DNA of 51,832 nt from an uncultured Alphaproteobacteria bacterium (GCA_902629125.1 CACOPQ010000013.1:1-51832); one strand, 5' to 3'. Counted from the first letter of the stretch, positions 9,137 to 19,614 are shown. The notes: generated by a model not told the origin, from the sequence alone. Program-made: numbers and translations.

Positions 9137-9943
9137 TTAAACGGTTTCTTGAATTGATTTCGTTAAAAGTAACTTAGTGGCCTTCTCTACATCTTTCTGT
9201 TTCATTATCGATTCCCCGATTAGAAAACATCGCGCTCCTGCGCTTGCCATTCTGTGTAAATCCGCCCGTGTTTGTAACCCACTTTCTGAAATTAAGATTT
9301 TTTCGGTCGGTGCAAGAGAAGCAAGTTTTTCTGTCATGCTTATGTCTGTTATCATTGTTTTTAAATTGCGATTATTTATGCCAAGAAGCTTCGTTTTGAG
9401 TTTAAGAGCGCGATAAAGTTCATCTTCATTATGGATTTCAACAAGAACATCCATTCCCAGCTCAATAGCACAATCTTCTAAATTTTTAGCTGCATCGTCC
9501 TCTAGTGCTGCCATTATGAGTAAAATGCAGTCTGCTCCTAGAGCTCGGGATTCAATTACTTGATATGTATCTAGCATGAAATCTTTCCTCAAGACCGGAA
9601 GCGAGGTAGCCCTTCTAGATTCAACAAGAAACTTATCGTTTCCTTTAAAGTATGGAATATCTGTAAGAACCGATAGGCAGGCGGCTCCCCCTTCTTCGTA
9701 AGCTTTTGCAAGGTGCACTACGTCGAAGTCTCTTCTTATGAGGCCTTTGCTGGGAGATGCTTTTTTTATTTCACCAATAAGCCCGTAACCATTTTTGCTT
9801 TTTCGTTCTAGGGCTTTTAAAAAACCTCTCTGCTTTGATGCGTGTTTAGCTTCGCTGAGTAATTGGTTTTCTGTTGTTTGTTGTTTGCATTTCTCTATGT
9901 GTATGAGTTTTTGCTGGCAGATTTCTAATAAGACGTTTTTCAT
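9137..9943 (-). CDS. trpC: Indole-3-glycerol phosphate synthase
   Basis: A 268-residue single-domain TrpC that closes the ring of carboxyphenylaminodeoxyribulose phosphate in tryptophan synthesis. Key segments are EIKKASPSKG near residue 58 with its catalytic Lys, VLTDIPYFKG, VLRKDFMLD with the second catalytic Lys, LLGINNRNLKT and ISESGLQT. It is not fused to TrpF, as in most alphaproteobacteria. It starts five bases after the trpD stop. The moaC start follows three bases after its own stop, so the gene lies in a tight operon. Confidence 0.96.
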   Translation of the reverse strand: MKNVLLEICQQKLIHIEKCKQQTTENQLLSEAKHASKQRGFLKALERKSKNGYGLIGEIKKASPSKGLIRRDFDVVHLAKAYEEGGAACLSVLTDIPYFKGNDKFLVESRRATSLPVLRKDFMLDTYQVIESRALGADCILLIMAALEDDAAKNLEDCAIELGMDVLVEIHNEDELYRALKLKTKLLGINNRNLKTMITDISMTEKLASLAPTEKILISESGLQTRADLHRMASAGARCFLIGESIMKQKDVEKATKLLLTKSIQETV

Positions 9944-9948
9944 ATTTC

Positions 9949-10980
9949 TTAGCCGATATGCGCGGTAATTGATATTAATTGATCTAATTTCTGTTTCGCT
10001 TGGCCAGAATCTATCATTTCTGCGGCTAGTTCTGCTCCTTCCTTTAGATTCTCAACTCTTTTCGCGATGATGAAAGCAGCTGCCGAGTTAAACAAAACGA
10101 TATTGCGATATGGACCCTTTTCACCCCTTAAAAGGTTTGCTAGAGCCATGGCATTTTGTCCAGGAAGACCGCCCTTGAGTTGTTCAGGCTTTGCTAACTC
10201 TAGGTTTGCATCTTCTGGATGGATAGTAAATGTCGAAACTGAGCCTTTATTAAGCGCAGCTACTTTTGTGACACCAGTAGTTGTTATCTCATCTAAACCG
10301 TCTGAGCCGTGAACTACCCATGCTGATTCAGAGCCTAAGCCTTTCAGTACGTGTGCTATTGGCTCAACCCAAGCCTCTGAAAACACACCAACTAGTTGCT
10401 TTTTAACCAACGCAGGATTGGCCAAAGGACCTAGAAGATTGAAAATTGTGCGAGTGCCAAGCTCACTTCTACTCGCTGCAACATGGCGCATCGCCATATG
10501 GTGTCGCGGCGCCATCAGAAAGCAAATGCCAATTTCGTCCATAGCTTTTTGAATTACCGACATGTCACAATCCAGATTTACTCCAAGTTCGCTCAGAACA
10601 TCTGCTGCTCCTGTTTTAGAGGAAAGGGCTTTATTGCCATGCTTTGCGACAGGCACACCGGCAGCGCTAACCACAAAACTGCTTGCTGTACTGATGTTAA
10701 ACGTGCCAGATGCATCACCGCCCGTACCAACTGTATCTATGGCATCCGAAGGAGCGTAAATTTTTGTCACTTTCTCCCGCATAGCCTGAGCCGCGCCGGT
10801 TATTTCCTCTGTTGTCTCACCTCTCACTCTCATAGCCATCAAAAAGCCGCCTATTTGTGATGGGGTAGCATTACCTGTCATTATGATGTCGAAAGCTTCT
10901 TTAGACTGATTTTCTGTTAATGAAGATCCTTCGGAAACAATTTGAATTAATGGCTTTAGGTCTAAATTTTTACCGTTCAT
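9949..10980 (-). CDS. trpD: Anthranilate phosphoribosyltransferase
   Basis: A 343-residue TrpD that transfers phosphoribose from PRPP to anthranilate. The PRPP-binding glycine-rich loop is DTVGTGGDASGTFNIST, followed by KHGNKALSSKTGAADVLSELG, the anthranilate-site RHHMAMRHVAASR and the FNLLGPLANPA motif. It is not fused to TrpG, unlike the enterobacterial form. Its ATG overlaps the trpG stop by four bases (ATGA), showing translational coupling. It is the second gene of the minus-strand trpGDC-moaC-moeA operon. Confidence 0.96.
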   Translation of the reverse strand: MNGKNLDLKPLIQIVSEGSSLTENQSKEAFDIIMTGNATPSQIGGFLMAMRVRGETTEEITGAAQAMREKVTKIYAPSDAIDTVGTGGDASGTFNISTASSFVVSAAGVPVAKHGNKALSSKTGAADVLSELGVNLDCDMSVIQKAMDEIGICFLMAPRHHMAMRHVAASRSELGTRTIFNLLGPLANPALVKKQLVGVFSEAWVEPIAHVLKGLGSESAWVVHGSDGLDEITTTGVTKVAALNKGSVSTFTIHPEDANLELAKPEQLKGGLPGQNAMALANLLRGEKGPYRNIVLFNSAAAFIIAKRVENLKEGAELAAEMIDSGQAKQKLDQLISITAHIG

Positions 10981-11609
10981 TCCGCTGCTTTCCTAAGATC
11001 AAACTGAAGACTATTCAACTTTTCTTGCGAAGCTATTTTACATCCACTTATTACAAGGAAATTTGACAATAATGTATAACCATATTCAGAGGCTATACTT
11101 TCCGGATGGAATTGAACGCCGTGGATTGGCCGAGACGTATGGGATAACGCCATTATTATGCCATCATGTGTCTCCGCAGTAATTTTCAAAGTTGTTGGAA
11201 GACTTTCTTTATCTACAATCAGTGAATGATATCTTGTAGCAGAAAATGTTGTAGGTATCCCGTTAAAGATCTCTGAGTTTTTATGTTTAATCGTGCTTAT
11301 CTTTCCATGAATAGGCGTTGTACTTCTAATTATTTTGCTACCAAAAGCCCGACCTATACATTGATGCCCCAAGCAAACCCCAAATATGGGGAGATTTGTA
11401 GGAGCAGTCTCAATGAGTTCTAAGCTAATTCCAGCCTTGTCTGGATCACAGGGGCCTGGTGATATTATGATACCCTCAGGTTCTAGTTCGAGCACTTCTT
11501 TAGCGGTAATTTTATCATTTCGAACGACTCGTACATCAGCACCTAACTGACCCAAAAAATGCCATAGGTTATAAGTAAAACTGTCATAATTATCGATTAA
11601 CAAAAACAT
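10977..11609 (-). CDS. trpG: Anthranilate synthase glutamine amidotransferase subunit
   Basis: A 210-residue class I glutamine amidotransferase with the opening LLIDNYDSFTYNL, the nucleophile Cys in FGVCLGHQCIG and the His-Glu pair in GVQFHPESI. It supplies ammonia to anthranilate synthase component I (TrpE). Proteins of this type often also serve aminodeoxychorismate synthase (PabA). The TrpE gene is not in the window, so trpE is unlinked here or lies elsewhere. It is the promoter-proximal gene of the operon. I saw no obvious Trp-rich leader peptide in the upstream 150 bases, so attenuation control is not supported. Confidence 0.93.
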   Translation of the reverse strand: MFLLIDNYDSFTYNLWHFLGQLGADVRVVRNDKITAKEVLELEPEGIIISPGPCDPDKAGISLELIETAPTNLPIFGVCLGHQCIGRAFGSKIIRSTTPIHGKISTIKHKNSEIFNGIPTTFSATRYHSLIVDKESLPTTLKITAETHDGIIMALSHTSRPIHGVQFHPESIASEYGYTLLSNFLVISGCKIASQEKLNSLQFDLRKAAE

Positions 11610-11767
11610 TTCTCGTTAAGCAATCTTCAGATGATCTGATTTAGTTTTTAAAAGTGATATAAGTATATCAATAGGAGAGCCAGGAAGATAGAGATAGGAT
11701 AAAGCGACAATGAATAAGAAAAAAATGTGTCCTCTAATCTAAGTGAAGAAACTGATAATTGATCGAT

Positions 11768-12805
11768 ATGTTTTTGTTTCTAAAAATTTCAAAATCTCAA
11801 AGGGTAATAATTCTATTGCTCGGTGGCCTTCTCGTGTTTAGCTTTGGCATTGCGATAGGAGTTTACATTGGTTCCCCTGACTATTCAGGGAAAACAAGTT
11901 CTTCCGCAGAGGAACCAGGCCGACGTTTCGTTAAAAAAGAAGTAAAAGCAGATATACTCGCTAAAAATCAGAACTCAGTCGATCGACCTAAATTTCCGCC
12001 CAATTTAGACAAATTTAATAATAAAAAAGTTTCTGATTTTAAGCAAAAAGCAAGAATTCCCGGAACCAGTTGGATGTCGCACGCTGTACCCTTTGAAAAT
12101 TCAGAAAATAGGCCGTTGGTTTCCATCGTTTTAGATGATATGGGGCTTAATCAACTTCATTCGGACTGGGCTGTTAGTTTAAAAGCTCCGCTAACATTGT
12201 CATATCTCCCTTATGCTAAAAACCTAGCCAACCAAACCCAATTAGCTCGAGCTGAGGGGCATGAACTACTCATTCATTTGCCTATGGAGCCGAGAGGTGC
12301 CTCAGACCCTGGTCCAGGTGCCTTGATGGTCAATATGGACCAAACAGAAATTAAAAAGCGATTGGCGAGAGCGTTGTATGTTTTCCCAGGAGCGGTCGGT
12401 GTGAACAACCACATGGGAAGTTTATTCACGGCCGATCAACGGGCAATGTCTATTGTACTAACGGAGATAAAGAGTTCTGGACAACTTTTTCTTGATTCTC
12501 TTACGACGTCAAACTCTCTTGTTGCTCGACTTGGAGATAAACTTAACGTGCCTGTCGTGTCCCGAGATGTATTTTTGGACGACATTGATAAAGAAGATGA
12601 AATAGTTCGTCGTCTGAGAGAAGTTGAGAGGGTAGCTCTTGATAAGGGGACAGCCATTGCAATAGGACACCCAAGAGTAACAACATTGCGTGTCTTGGAG
12701 AAATGGTTAGCCGATTTGGCAGAAAAAAAAATAATGCTAGCGCCACTTAGCGCGGTTGCAAAGACGCGTTTGAATCAAATGCAAAACGATGGGGGTTTAA
12801 ATTGA
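11768..12805 (+). CDS. Divergent polysaccharide deacetylase-family protein
   Basis: About 345 residues from the ATG at 11768; a TTG three codons upstream is also possible. A single membrane segment (VIILLLGGLLVFSFGIAIGV, about residues 13-32) near the N-terminus is followed by a low-complexity linker. The rest is a deacetylase-like domain from PLVSIVLDDMG to the C-terminus, with HLPMEPRG, NNHMGS and AIGHPRVTT. This matches the YibQ/DUF610 'divergent polysaccharide deacetylase' family, thought to lie in the periplasm and act on or bind envelope polymer. No enzymatic activity is shown for most members. Its TGA overlaps the TTG of the next gene. Confidence 0.85.
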   Translation: MFLFLKISKSQRVIILLLGGLLVFSFGIAIGVYIGSPDYSGKTSSSAEEPGRRFVKKEVKADILAKNQNSVDRPKFPPNLDKFNNKKVSDFKQKARIPGTSWMSHAVPFENSENRPLVSIVLDDMGLNQLHSDWAVSLKAPLTLSYLPYAKNLANQTQLARAEGHELLIHLPMEPRGASDPGPGALMVNMDQTEIKKRLARALYVFPGAVGVNNHMGSLFTADQRAMSIVLTEIKSSGQLFLDSLTTSNSLVARLGDKLNVPVVSRDVFLDDIDKEDEIVRRLREVERVALDKGTAIAIGHPRVTTLRVLEKWLADLAEKKIMLAPLSAVAKTRLNQMQNDGGLN

Positions 12806-13269
12806 ATAATTCGAGGGATTTTCAATGGAAATGCTTAGGCTTTAGAGAATTGAACAGCCATCAGCTTCACCAGATCTTAAAAATGCGCCAACAGATTTTC
12901 ATAATTGAACAAAAATGTATTTATGAAGATATCGATGAATTTGATAAAGTCTCACATCATATACAGGCAATAAATAATGGAAAATTGTTGGCATATTCTC
13001 GAGTACTTCCCGCTGGGTCTTTGTATGCCGAAGTGTCTATCGGACGCGTTATGGTTTCAAAAACCCATAGAAATCGTGGATTAGGAAGGAAGCTCATGCA
13101 AAAATCTCATGAGTGGTGTGAGTCGAAATATCGACACTGTCCTATCAGATTAAATGCACAGTATTACCTTGAAAGCTTCTACCATAGCTTTCACTATCAA
13201 ACTGTTTCCAAGCCTTATGATGATGAAGGAGTGTTGCATATAGAAATGTATAGACCGGGAATTTTATAA
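12802..13269 (+). CDS. GNAT acetyltransferase, ElaA type
   Basis: A 155-residue GNAT-fold protein of the ElaA type. The family features are the opening FRELNSHQLHQILKMRQQIF, then IIEQKCIYEDIDEFD, and the acetyl-CoA binding segment VSKTHRNRGLGRKLM with the R/Q-x-x-G-x-G/A signature. No ATG occurs before residue 29, and the homologous N-terminus begins well before that, so a TTG at 12802 is taken as start; it overlaps the upstream stop as TTGA. The acceptor substrate of ElaA proteins is not established. Likely co-transcribed with the deacetylase-like gene. Confidence 0.85.
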   Translation: MNNSRDFQWKCLGFRELNSHQLHQILKMRQQIFIIEQKCIYEDIDEFDKVSHHIQAINNGKLLAYSRVLPAGSLYAEVSIGRVMVSKTHRNRGLGRKLMQKSHEWCESKYRHCPIRLNAQYYLESFYHSFHYQTVSKPYDDEGVLHIEMYRPGIL

Positions 13270-13304
13270 AAGCAGGCTTTGGCTTATTTCGATGGAGAAG
13301 CGGT

Positions 13305-14285
13305 ATGAGGTTTTGTGTGGTAGGCGCAGGAGCGATGGGGGGTGTTTACGGATTAAGTCTCATCGAAGCTGGTTACAAGGTGAATTTTTTAGATGTTAAT
13401 CGAGATCATGTAGACGTAGTCAAAAAAAATGGGTTTCGTTTGTCGGGGATAGGAAAACAAAAAGTTCATAAAATAAACATTAGTGACAATGCGAACGATT
13501 TTAAAAATAGCGCCGATGTTGTCTTATTTCACGCACATACAGCAGGAACGAAATCTGCAGCTCGTTCTGCGGCCATCGTACTTAAACCTGATGGTTACGC
13601 TATAACCCTTCAAAATGGTATAGGCAACGTTGAGGCTTTGTTGCAAGTTCTCGGAGCAAAGAGGGTTGTGGGAGGCATTAGTTATCATAGTGCTGCACTA
13701 GAAGATCTTGGCCACGTGAGGCATACGAATGATGGATCAACATTTATTGGTGAACTAGATGGGACCATCTCACCAAGGTTAAAAAGTCTTGAAAACGTAT
13801 TTCAAAACTCATTATTAAGTCCCAAAATAACAAACGATATACTTGGAGTTATATGGAGCAAGTTCATTGTTAATTGTGGTATCAATCCGTTGTGCGCCGT
13901 CACAGGACTTCGCTCTGGCGAAATATCCGAAAACACTGCCGCTGATGAAATGCAAACGAAGATACTTGAAGAGATTATGGCTGTCGTTAAAGCAAAAGGT
14001 ATCCAAGTTCCGAATAAAGATATGATTAGTTACGTCAAAGATTTATCAAGCAGTCGATATAATAAACCCTCTATGTTGCAGCATATTGAGGCGGGCCGCT
14101 TAACGGAAATCGACTCATTAAACGGGGCGTTGGTATCTGAAGCAAAAGCGCTAAATGTAAGTGTTCCTTTCAATCAAGCTTTGGTTCAACTGGTTAAGGC
14201 GAGGGAATTTGCTATGCAACAGCTGTTAAAAGAACCAAAAGTTGATTACGAAAAATTAGAAAGGCTTGCCCTTCAGGAAAAATAA
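13305..14285 (+). CDS. Ketopantoate reductase-family oxidoreductase (PanE/ApbA-like)
   Basis: A 326-residue NAD(P)-dependent reductase of the 2-dehydropantoate 2-reductase family. The Rossmann motif is VVGAGAMGGVYG at the N-terminus. LQNGIGNVEAL and the catalytic-Lys segment WSKFIVNCGINPL are recognisable, and the C-terminal domain has HIEAGRLTEIDSLNG, which corresponds to the substrate-Ser/Glu region of PanE. True PanE makes pantoate for coenzyme A. The family has many paralogues of unknown role, and no other pantothenate gene is adjacent, so I do not assign panE. It lies 35 bases after the ElaA-like gene and converges on parE. Confidence 0.85.
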   Translation: MRFCVVGAGAMGGVYGLSLIEAGYKVNFLDVNRDHVDVVKKNGFRLSGIGKQKVHKINISDNANDFKNSADVVLFHAHTAGTKSAARSAAIVLKPDGYAITLQNGIGNVEALLQVLGAKRVVGGISYHSAALEDLGHVRHTNDGSTFIGELDGTISPRLKSLENVFQNSLLSPKITNDILGVIWSKFIVNCGINPLCAVTGLRSGEISENTAADEMQTKILEEIMAVVKAKGIQVPNKDMISYVKDLSSSRYNKPSMLQHIEAGRLTEIDSLNGALVSEAKALNVSVPFNQALVQLVKAREFAMQQLLKEPKVDYEKLERLALQEK

Positions 14286-14294
14286 ATTAAAAAT

Positions 14295-16307
14295 TTAAAT
14301 GTCGATGGTCGTTACAAATTTAGCGTTTTCCTGAAGGTATGCAAATCTAAGCTCAGGTTTTTTGCCCATCAGCGTATCAACAGTTCTATCAACTTCCAGG
14401 CGGGTCATTGGTTTGGACCCCATGGAATTAGTCTTAAAACTATCCGAATTTGGCACTGTTATTTTCAGAAGGTTTCTTTTTTCTGGACACATTGTTGTCT
14501 CTTTCAATTGAGAAGCGGGCATTTCCCCCAATCCCTTGAATCGACTTATTTCAATTTTTGTTTTTGATGATAATTGTTCATTGATTATTTCGTTCTTATG
14601 GGACTCGTCTTTGGCATAATACGTCTGGCCTCCTTGTGTTATTCTAAAAAGTGGCGGCATCGCTAAGAAAAGATGGCCATTCTCAATGAGCTTCGGTGTC
14701 TGTCTGTAAAAGAATGTCATAAGTAATGAGGCTATGTGTGCGCCATCTACGTCGGCGTCAGTCATGATTATCACTTTATCGTATCGTAATGAATGTTCGC
14801 TATAACTTTCACCAGTACCGCAACCGATTGCTTGCATCAAATCATTAAGTTCTTGATTGGCACGAAGCTTTTCGGCCGATGCGCTTGCGACATTAAGTAT
14901 TTTCCCTCTGAGTGGGAGTATAGCTTGGGTCTTTCGATCGCGAGCTTGTTTAGCTGACCCGCCAGCAGAGTCACCTTCTACGATAAAAAGTTCGGTACCA
15001 CTAGCATCCCCAAGACTACAATCCGTTAGTTTTCCTGGAAGACGTAGCTTGCGGGTTGCCGATTTCCGGGTTACCTCCTTTTGCTGACGTCTATGTAGTC
15101 TTTCTTCTGCCTTTACTATAAAATGCTCGATAAGCTGTTTGCCTAGTTCTGGAGAGCCCGACAACCAATGATCAAAGTGGTCTTTAATGGCTTGCTCTAC
15201 CAATCTATTTGCATGTGCACTTGCTAATTTTTCTTTTGTTTGGCCCTGAAATTGTGGGTCACGTATAAAAGTCGACAAGGCGATGCAACAGCCTATTGTT
15301 ATATCTTCCGTAGTTATTTGAGATATCCGCTTGGTCATACCAGAAAGGTCTGAATATGTTCTTATTCCTTTTAGAAGAGCAGCTTTCAGTCCAGCTTCGT
15401 GCGTTCCGCCCTGTGGCGTAGGAATAGTATTGCAATAGGAGTTTAAAAAGCCATCTTCATTGTCATCGGGCCAGGCAATAGCCCATTCAATTCTTTCATT
15501 TGTTTCAGTGTCTTTTTCGTTTGAAAATATGGCATTTCCAATAATTTTTCTGTCTTGTAACTCGCTTTTTAGATAATCGGTTAATCCATTTGGATAGTGA
15601 ATTGTTTCAGCATCAGGAATTTTTGGATCACTCGCAGTTAATTCTGTATCACATGACCATCTTATTTCTACACCTTTGAATAAATATGCTTTGGATTTTG
15701 CCATTTGATACAAGGTAGAGGGTTTAAATTTCGGATTTTTGCCAAAGATTTCTGGGTCGGGATGAAAACAAATTTTAGTGCCTCTTCTATTTCTGACGGG
15801 GCCTTGATTTATAAGGCCACTACAAGCGACACCTTGTTTGAACTGTTGGGAGAATAATCTTTGATCCCTAGCGATCTCCACATTTAAGTTATCAGATAAT
15901 GCATTAACCACAGATATTCCTACTCCATGCAACCCTCCCGAAGTACTGTAGACTTTATCTGAAAACTTACCCCCAGCGTGCAGCGTTGTTAAGATAACCT
16001 CCAGGGCAGATTTGTTTTTAAACTTTGGATGCGCATCAACAGGAATACCTCGTCCATTATCCGTGATTATTACTGATTGGTCCTTCGTTAAATGTAATTC
16101 AATTCTGTTTGCATGTCCGGCTACCGCCTCGTCCATCGAGTTGTCTAACACTTCAGCAACTAAATGATGCATTGCCTGCTGGTCTGTACCTCCAATATAC
16201 ATTCCTGGACGCCGCCTTACCGGTTCTAAGCCCTCTAAAACTTCGATATCTTTAGCGGAGTAATCCATCTCCTCTGTCTTAGATAAAGATTGAAATAAGT
16301 CATTCAT
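14295..16307 (-). CDS. parE: DNA topoisomerase IV subunit B
   Basis: A 670-residue type IIA topoisomerase ATPase subunit. The GHKL ATPase domain shows EVLDNSMDEAVAGHA, DNGRGIPVD and GGLHGVGISVVNALS. The transducer follows, then the TOPRIM domain with FIVEGDSAGGSAKQ, LPLRGKILNV and MTDADVDGAHI. The sequence ends with the short C-terminal ParE/GyrB domain (SRFKGLGEMPASQL). The length and absence of the long enterobacterial GyrB insertion favour ParE over GyrB. With ParC it decatenates daughter chromosomes. The gene stands alone, convergent with the reductase gene and divergent from the PLP enzyme at 16460. Confidence 0.92.
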   Translation of the reverse strand: MNDLFQSLSKTEEMDYSAKDIEVLEGLEPVRRRPGMYIGGTDQQAMHHLVAEVLDNSMDEAVAGHANRIELHLTKDQSVIITDNGRGIPVDAHPKFKNKSALEVILTTLHAGGKFSDKVYSTSGGLHGVGISVVNALSDNLNVEIARDQRLFSQQFKQGVACSGLINQGPVRNRRGTKICFHPDPEIFGKNPKFKPSTLYQMAKSKAYLFKGVEIRWSCDTELTASDPKIPDAETIHYPNGLTDYLKSELQDRKIIGNAIFSNEKDTETNERIEWAIAWPDDNEDGFLNSYCNTIPTPQGGTHEAGLKAALLKGIRTYSDLSGMTKRISQITTEDITIGCCIALSTFIRDPQFQGQTKEKLASAHANRLVEQAIKDHFDHWLSGSPELGKQLIEHFIVKAEERLHRRQQKEVTRKSATRKLRLPGKLTDCSLGDASGTELFIVEGDSAGGSAKQARDRKTQAILPLRGKILNVASASAEKLRANQELNDLMQAIGCGTGESYSEHSLRYDKVIIMTDADVDGAHIASLLMTFFYRQTPKLIENGHLFLAMPPLFRITQGGQTYYAKDESHKNEIINEQLSSKTKIEISRFKGLGEMPASQLKETTMCPEKRNLLKITVPNSDSFKTNSMGSKPMTRLEVDRTVDTLMGKKPELRFAYLQENAKFVTTIDI

Positions 16308-16459
16308 AAGTTATCGGTCCAACATAATTTCTTTAGGGTGAGACACACCTAATAAAGTATATGTGTGGCTTGTAAAATACAACATATTGTTATTATATGT
16401 CAGTTGTGAGTTATTCTTTGGCTTTTTAGTTGGCCTCGTCGAACAGGGACTTTGGTAGT

Positions 16460-17590
16460 ATGAAAAAAGCTTTCTTAGTGGATGAAAATAGTGGGAGAAA
16501 GTATGACTTAAGGGAGCCTCGCTGGTGCTCAGAAGAAAAATCGCCATTAAGTTTTTCTAAAGCCGAAGGAATAACCCCACAATCAATTAAAAACAGTGTC
16601 AGATCAATCTGGCGTTATGAGAAAGCGTTTCCTTGCAAAATACCGAATCCAGTAAGCTTAGGAGAGGGTTGTACACCATTAGTGCCATTTCGCTATAGAG
16701 GAACCAAAGCCTTATTTAAATTGGAGTGGTTCTCCCCAACGGGTTCCTTCAAGGATCGTGGAGCTTCGGTAATGATGTCATTTTTAAAGCAGCAAAATAT
16801 CCAAGAAGTGGTGGAAGATAGTTCCGGGAATGGAGGGGCTGCAATAGCAGCCTACGGAGCAGCTGCAGGTATCTCTGTTAATATAGTAGCTCCATCAAAT
16901 GCTTCCCCTCCGAAGATCGCACAAATAAAGTCTTACGGAGCAAAAATTCATTTAATTCCAGGCACTAGAGAGAAAACTGAAGAAGCTGCCTTAGAGATGG
17001 CAAAAAATATTTTCTATGCTAGTCACAATTGGCACCCTTTTTTTTTACAAGGGACAAAAACATTAGGTTATGAATTGTGGGAAGACCTTGGCTTCAAAGC
17101 CCCCGATAATATAATAATTCCGACAGGCGCCGGCAGCAACGTGTTGGGATGTTATATGGCATTTATCGAGTTGTTAGAAGCAAAACAAATTTTGAAGTTG
17201 CCTAAAATATTCGTTATCCAGCCAAAAAACTGCTGCCCAATAGTCGCTTGCTGGCAAGGCGGAATGACGGCCCTAGAAAGCTTGATCTTTTCAAAAACAA
17301 TTGCTGAGGGAACTGCAATTAAGAGACCCATTAGACTAACAAAAATCTTGGATATTCTAAAAAAAACGAAGGGGGGCGGCTTAGCCGTTAAAGAAGAGGA
17401 GATTTCGGAAGCAACCCTTGAGTTATCAAGAAAGGGGTTTTTTGTTGAACCAACGTGCGCTAGCGCTGCTGTTGGATTAGAGAAGTTGCAAGAAAGAAAT
17501 TTAATTGGTTCCGATGACACTACCGTTGTTATCCTCACTGGTAGTGGCCTAAAGTCCAGCGACTTCTTCATAGAAAATGTAAGGACGTAA
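16460..17590 (+). CDS. Threonine synthase-like PLP-dependent enzyme (fold type II)
   Basis: About 376 residues from the ATG at 16460; an in-frame TTG ten codons upstream is less likely. The fold type II signatures are LGEGCTPLVP, the PLP-lysine motif SPTGSFKDRGA, the SSGNGGAAIAAYGAAAG loop and a phosphate-binding glycine run PTGAGSNVLG. This resembles threonine synthase (class with the N-terminal C-W-C-S-like region) but also related lyases and deaminases. No thrB, hom or other threonine genes flank it, so the substrate stays open. A long hairpin lies just after its stop, shared with the convergent glnA. Confidence 0.8.
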   Translation: MKKAFLVDENSGRKYDLREPRWCSEEKSPLSFSKAEGITPQSIKNSVRSIWRYEKAFPCKIPNPVSLGEGCTPLVPFRYRGTKALFKLEWFSPTGSFKDRGASVMMSFLKQQNIQEVVEDSSGNGGAAIAAYGAAAGISVNIVAPSNASPPKIAQIKSYGAKIHLIPGTREKTEEAALEMAKNIFYASHNWHPFFLQGTKTLGYELWEDLGFKAPDNIIIPTGAGSNVLGCYMAFIELLEAKQILKLPKIFVIQPKNCCPIVACWQGGMTALESLIFSKTIAEGTAIKRPIRLTKILDILKKTKGGGLAVKEEEISEATLELSRKGFFVEPTCASAAVGLEKLQERNLIGSDDTTVVILTGSGLKSSDFFIENVRT

Positions 17591-17606
17591 TATTCGAAGT
17601 AATTGA

Positions 17607-17648
17607 TGTTAAGGGAGCCTAGCGCGATACAAGGACTCCCTGTTAACA
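17607..17648. terminator. Stem-loop between convergent genes, possible terminator
   Basis: TGTTAA-GGGAG-CC on the left pairs with GG-A-CTCCC-TG-TTAACA on the right, giving a stem of about 13 pairs with two small bulges. It sits in the 74-base gap between the convergent PLP enzyme and glnA genes, where a bidirectional terminator would be expected. There is no strong T run on either side, so intrinsic termination is uncertain. Confidence 0.5.
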
Positions 17649-17664
17649 AATGTTTTGTAGCATA

Positions 17665-19074
17665 CTAAACTGAATAATACATTTGGAATTCTATTGGATG
17701 CGGAGTCTGTTCGAAAGCTAGTACTTCCTCCATTTTTAATTCGATGTAAGCGTCGATTTGATCGTCGTCAAAAACACCACCTTGCGTTAAAAAGGATCTA
17801 TCCGCGTCAAGTGCAGCAAGAGCTTCCCTCAGTGAACCACAAACTGTCGGAATATCTTTCAACTCCTCTGGAGGTAGTTCATATAAGTCTTTATCCATCG
17901 GTTCACCAGGATGTATCTTATTTCTTATCCCGTCTAGTCCTGCCATAAGCATAGCCGAAAAGGCCAAATAGGGATTGCTAGCTGCGTCAGGAAAGCGGAC
18001 TTCAACGCGTTTTCCCTTTGGATTGCTTACGAAGGGAATCCGGCAGGAAGCTGATCGGTTACGAGATGAGTAAGCTAAAAGAACGGGTGCCTCAAATCCG
18101 GGAACTAATCTCTTGTAGCTATTCGTTATCGAATTACTAAAAGCATTTATAGCTCTTGCATGTTTGATTATTCCTCCAATGTAATGCAGGCAAGTTTCTG
18201 ACAAATCCGCATACTCGGATCCAGCAAACATCGGTTTGTTGTTTTTCCAAATTGACTGATGCACGTGCATGCCTGATCCATTATCGCCTGCCACAGGCTT
18301 TGGCATAAATGTAGCGGTTTTCCCATAGGAAGCAGCGACCTGATGTACCACGTACTTGTATGTCTGAAGGCTGTCAGCTGTTTCTATAAGAGTTCCAAAT
18401 TTCATTCCTAACTCATGTTGTGATGGTGCCACCTCGTGATGATGCTTTTCCACTTCGACGCCCATCTCTTCCATTACCGCCAGCATTTCACTCCTTAGAT
18501 CTTGTTCTGAGTCGACAGGAGGGACTGGGAAATAACCACCTTTTACTCCTGGTCGGTGGCCTGGATTACCTTCCTCATAATCTCTAGCTGTATTGTAAGG
18601 GCCTTCAGAGCTATCGACTTCATAGTATCCCCGATTCATTTGAACGTCGAATTTAACGTCGTCAAAGACAAAGAATTCAGCTTCTGGGCCAAAAAATGCT
18701 GTATCTCCAATACCTTGAATAGCCATATATTCAATAGCTGCTTTAGCTGTCGATCTTGGATCTCTATTGTAGGCGGCACCTGTGGTAGGTTCCAAAACAT
18801 CGCAGACAAGAACCAAAGTGGCTTGCGCAAAAAACGGATCAATCGTGGCTGTGGAGAGGTCTGGTTTCAGACACATATCTGACTCATTAATTGCCTTCCA
18901 TCCAGCTATGGATGATCCATCAAACATGAAACCTTCCACTAAGGATTCCTCGTCAATTGTTGAAACTGCTTGGGTTAAGTGTTGCCATTTACCTCGCGGA
19001 TCAGTGAACCGAAGGTCTACAAACCGAATATCATTTTCTTTTATCATTTCCAGTACGGAGCTAACTTCTGACAT
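17665..19074 (-). CDS. glnA: Glutamine synthetase type I
   Basis: A 469-residue type I (dodecameric) glutamine synthetase that makes glutamine from glutamate, ammonia and ATP. Visible motifs are the Asp-latch region FDGSSIAGW, the metal-binding [35 protein letters not shown], the NRSASCRIP segment and the adenylylation loop with Tyr398 in DLYELPPEE. The tyrosine implies control by GlnE adenylyltransferase, which is not in the window. The gene follows glnB by 32 bases and shares its nitrogen-regulated promoter. Confidence 0.97.
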   Translation of the reverse strand: MSEVSSVLEMIKENDIRFVDLRFTDPRGKWQHLTQAVSTIDEESLVEGFMFDGSSIAGWKAINESDMCLKPDLSTATIDPFFAQATLVLVCDVLEPTTGAAYNRDPRSTAKAAIEYMAIQGIGDTAFFGPEAEFFVFDDVKFDVQMNRGYYEVDSSEGPYNTARDYEEGNPGHRPGVKGGYFPVPPVDSEQDLRSEMLAVMEEMGVEVEKHHHEVAPSQHELGMKFGTLIETADSLQTYKYVVHQVAASYGKTATFMPKPVAGDNGSGMHVHQSIWKNNKPMFAGSEYADLSETCLHYIGGIIKHARAINAFSNSITNSYKRLVPGFEAPVLLAYSSRNRSASCRIPFVSNPKGKRVEVRFPDAASNPYLAFSAMLMAGLDGIRNKIHPGEPMDKDLYELPPEELKDIPTVCGSLREALAALDADRSFLTQGGVFDDDQIDAYIELKMEEVLAFEQTPHPIEFQMYYSV

Positions 19075-19106
19075 AATTTACCTTTCCTATGTTGAATCAT
19101 ACGCTC

Positions 19107-19580
<474 letters not shown>

Positions 19581-19614
19581 TTAAGCAATTGATTAAAATG
19601 CGGGCAACAGGGTT

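Noticed and set aside
11700-11760. A ten-codon ORF starting at 11710 as a leader peptide
   Set aside because: It has no Trp codons, lies on the strand opposite the trp operon and has no following attenuator-like stems.
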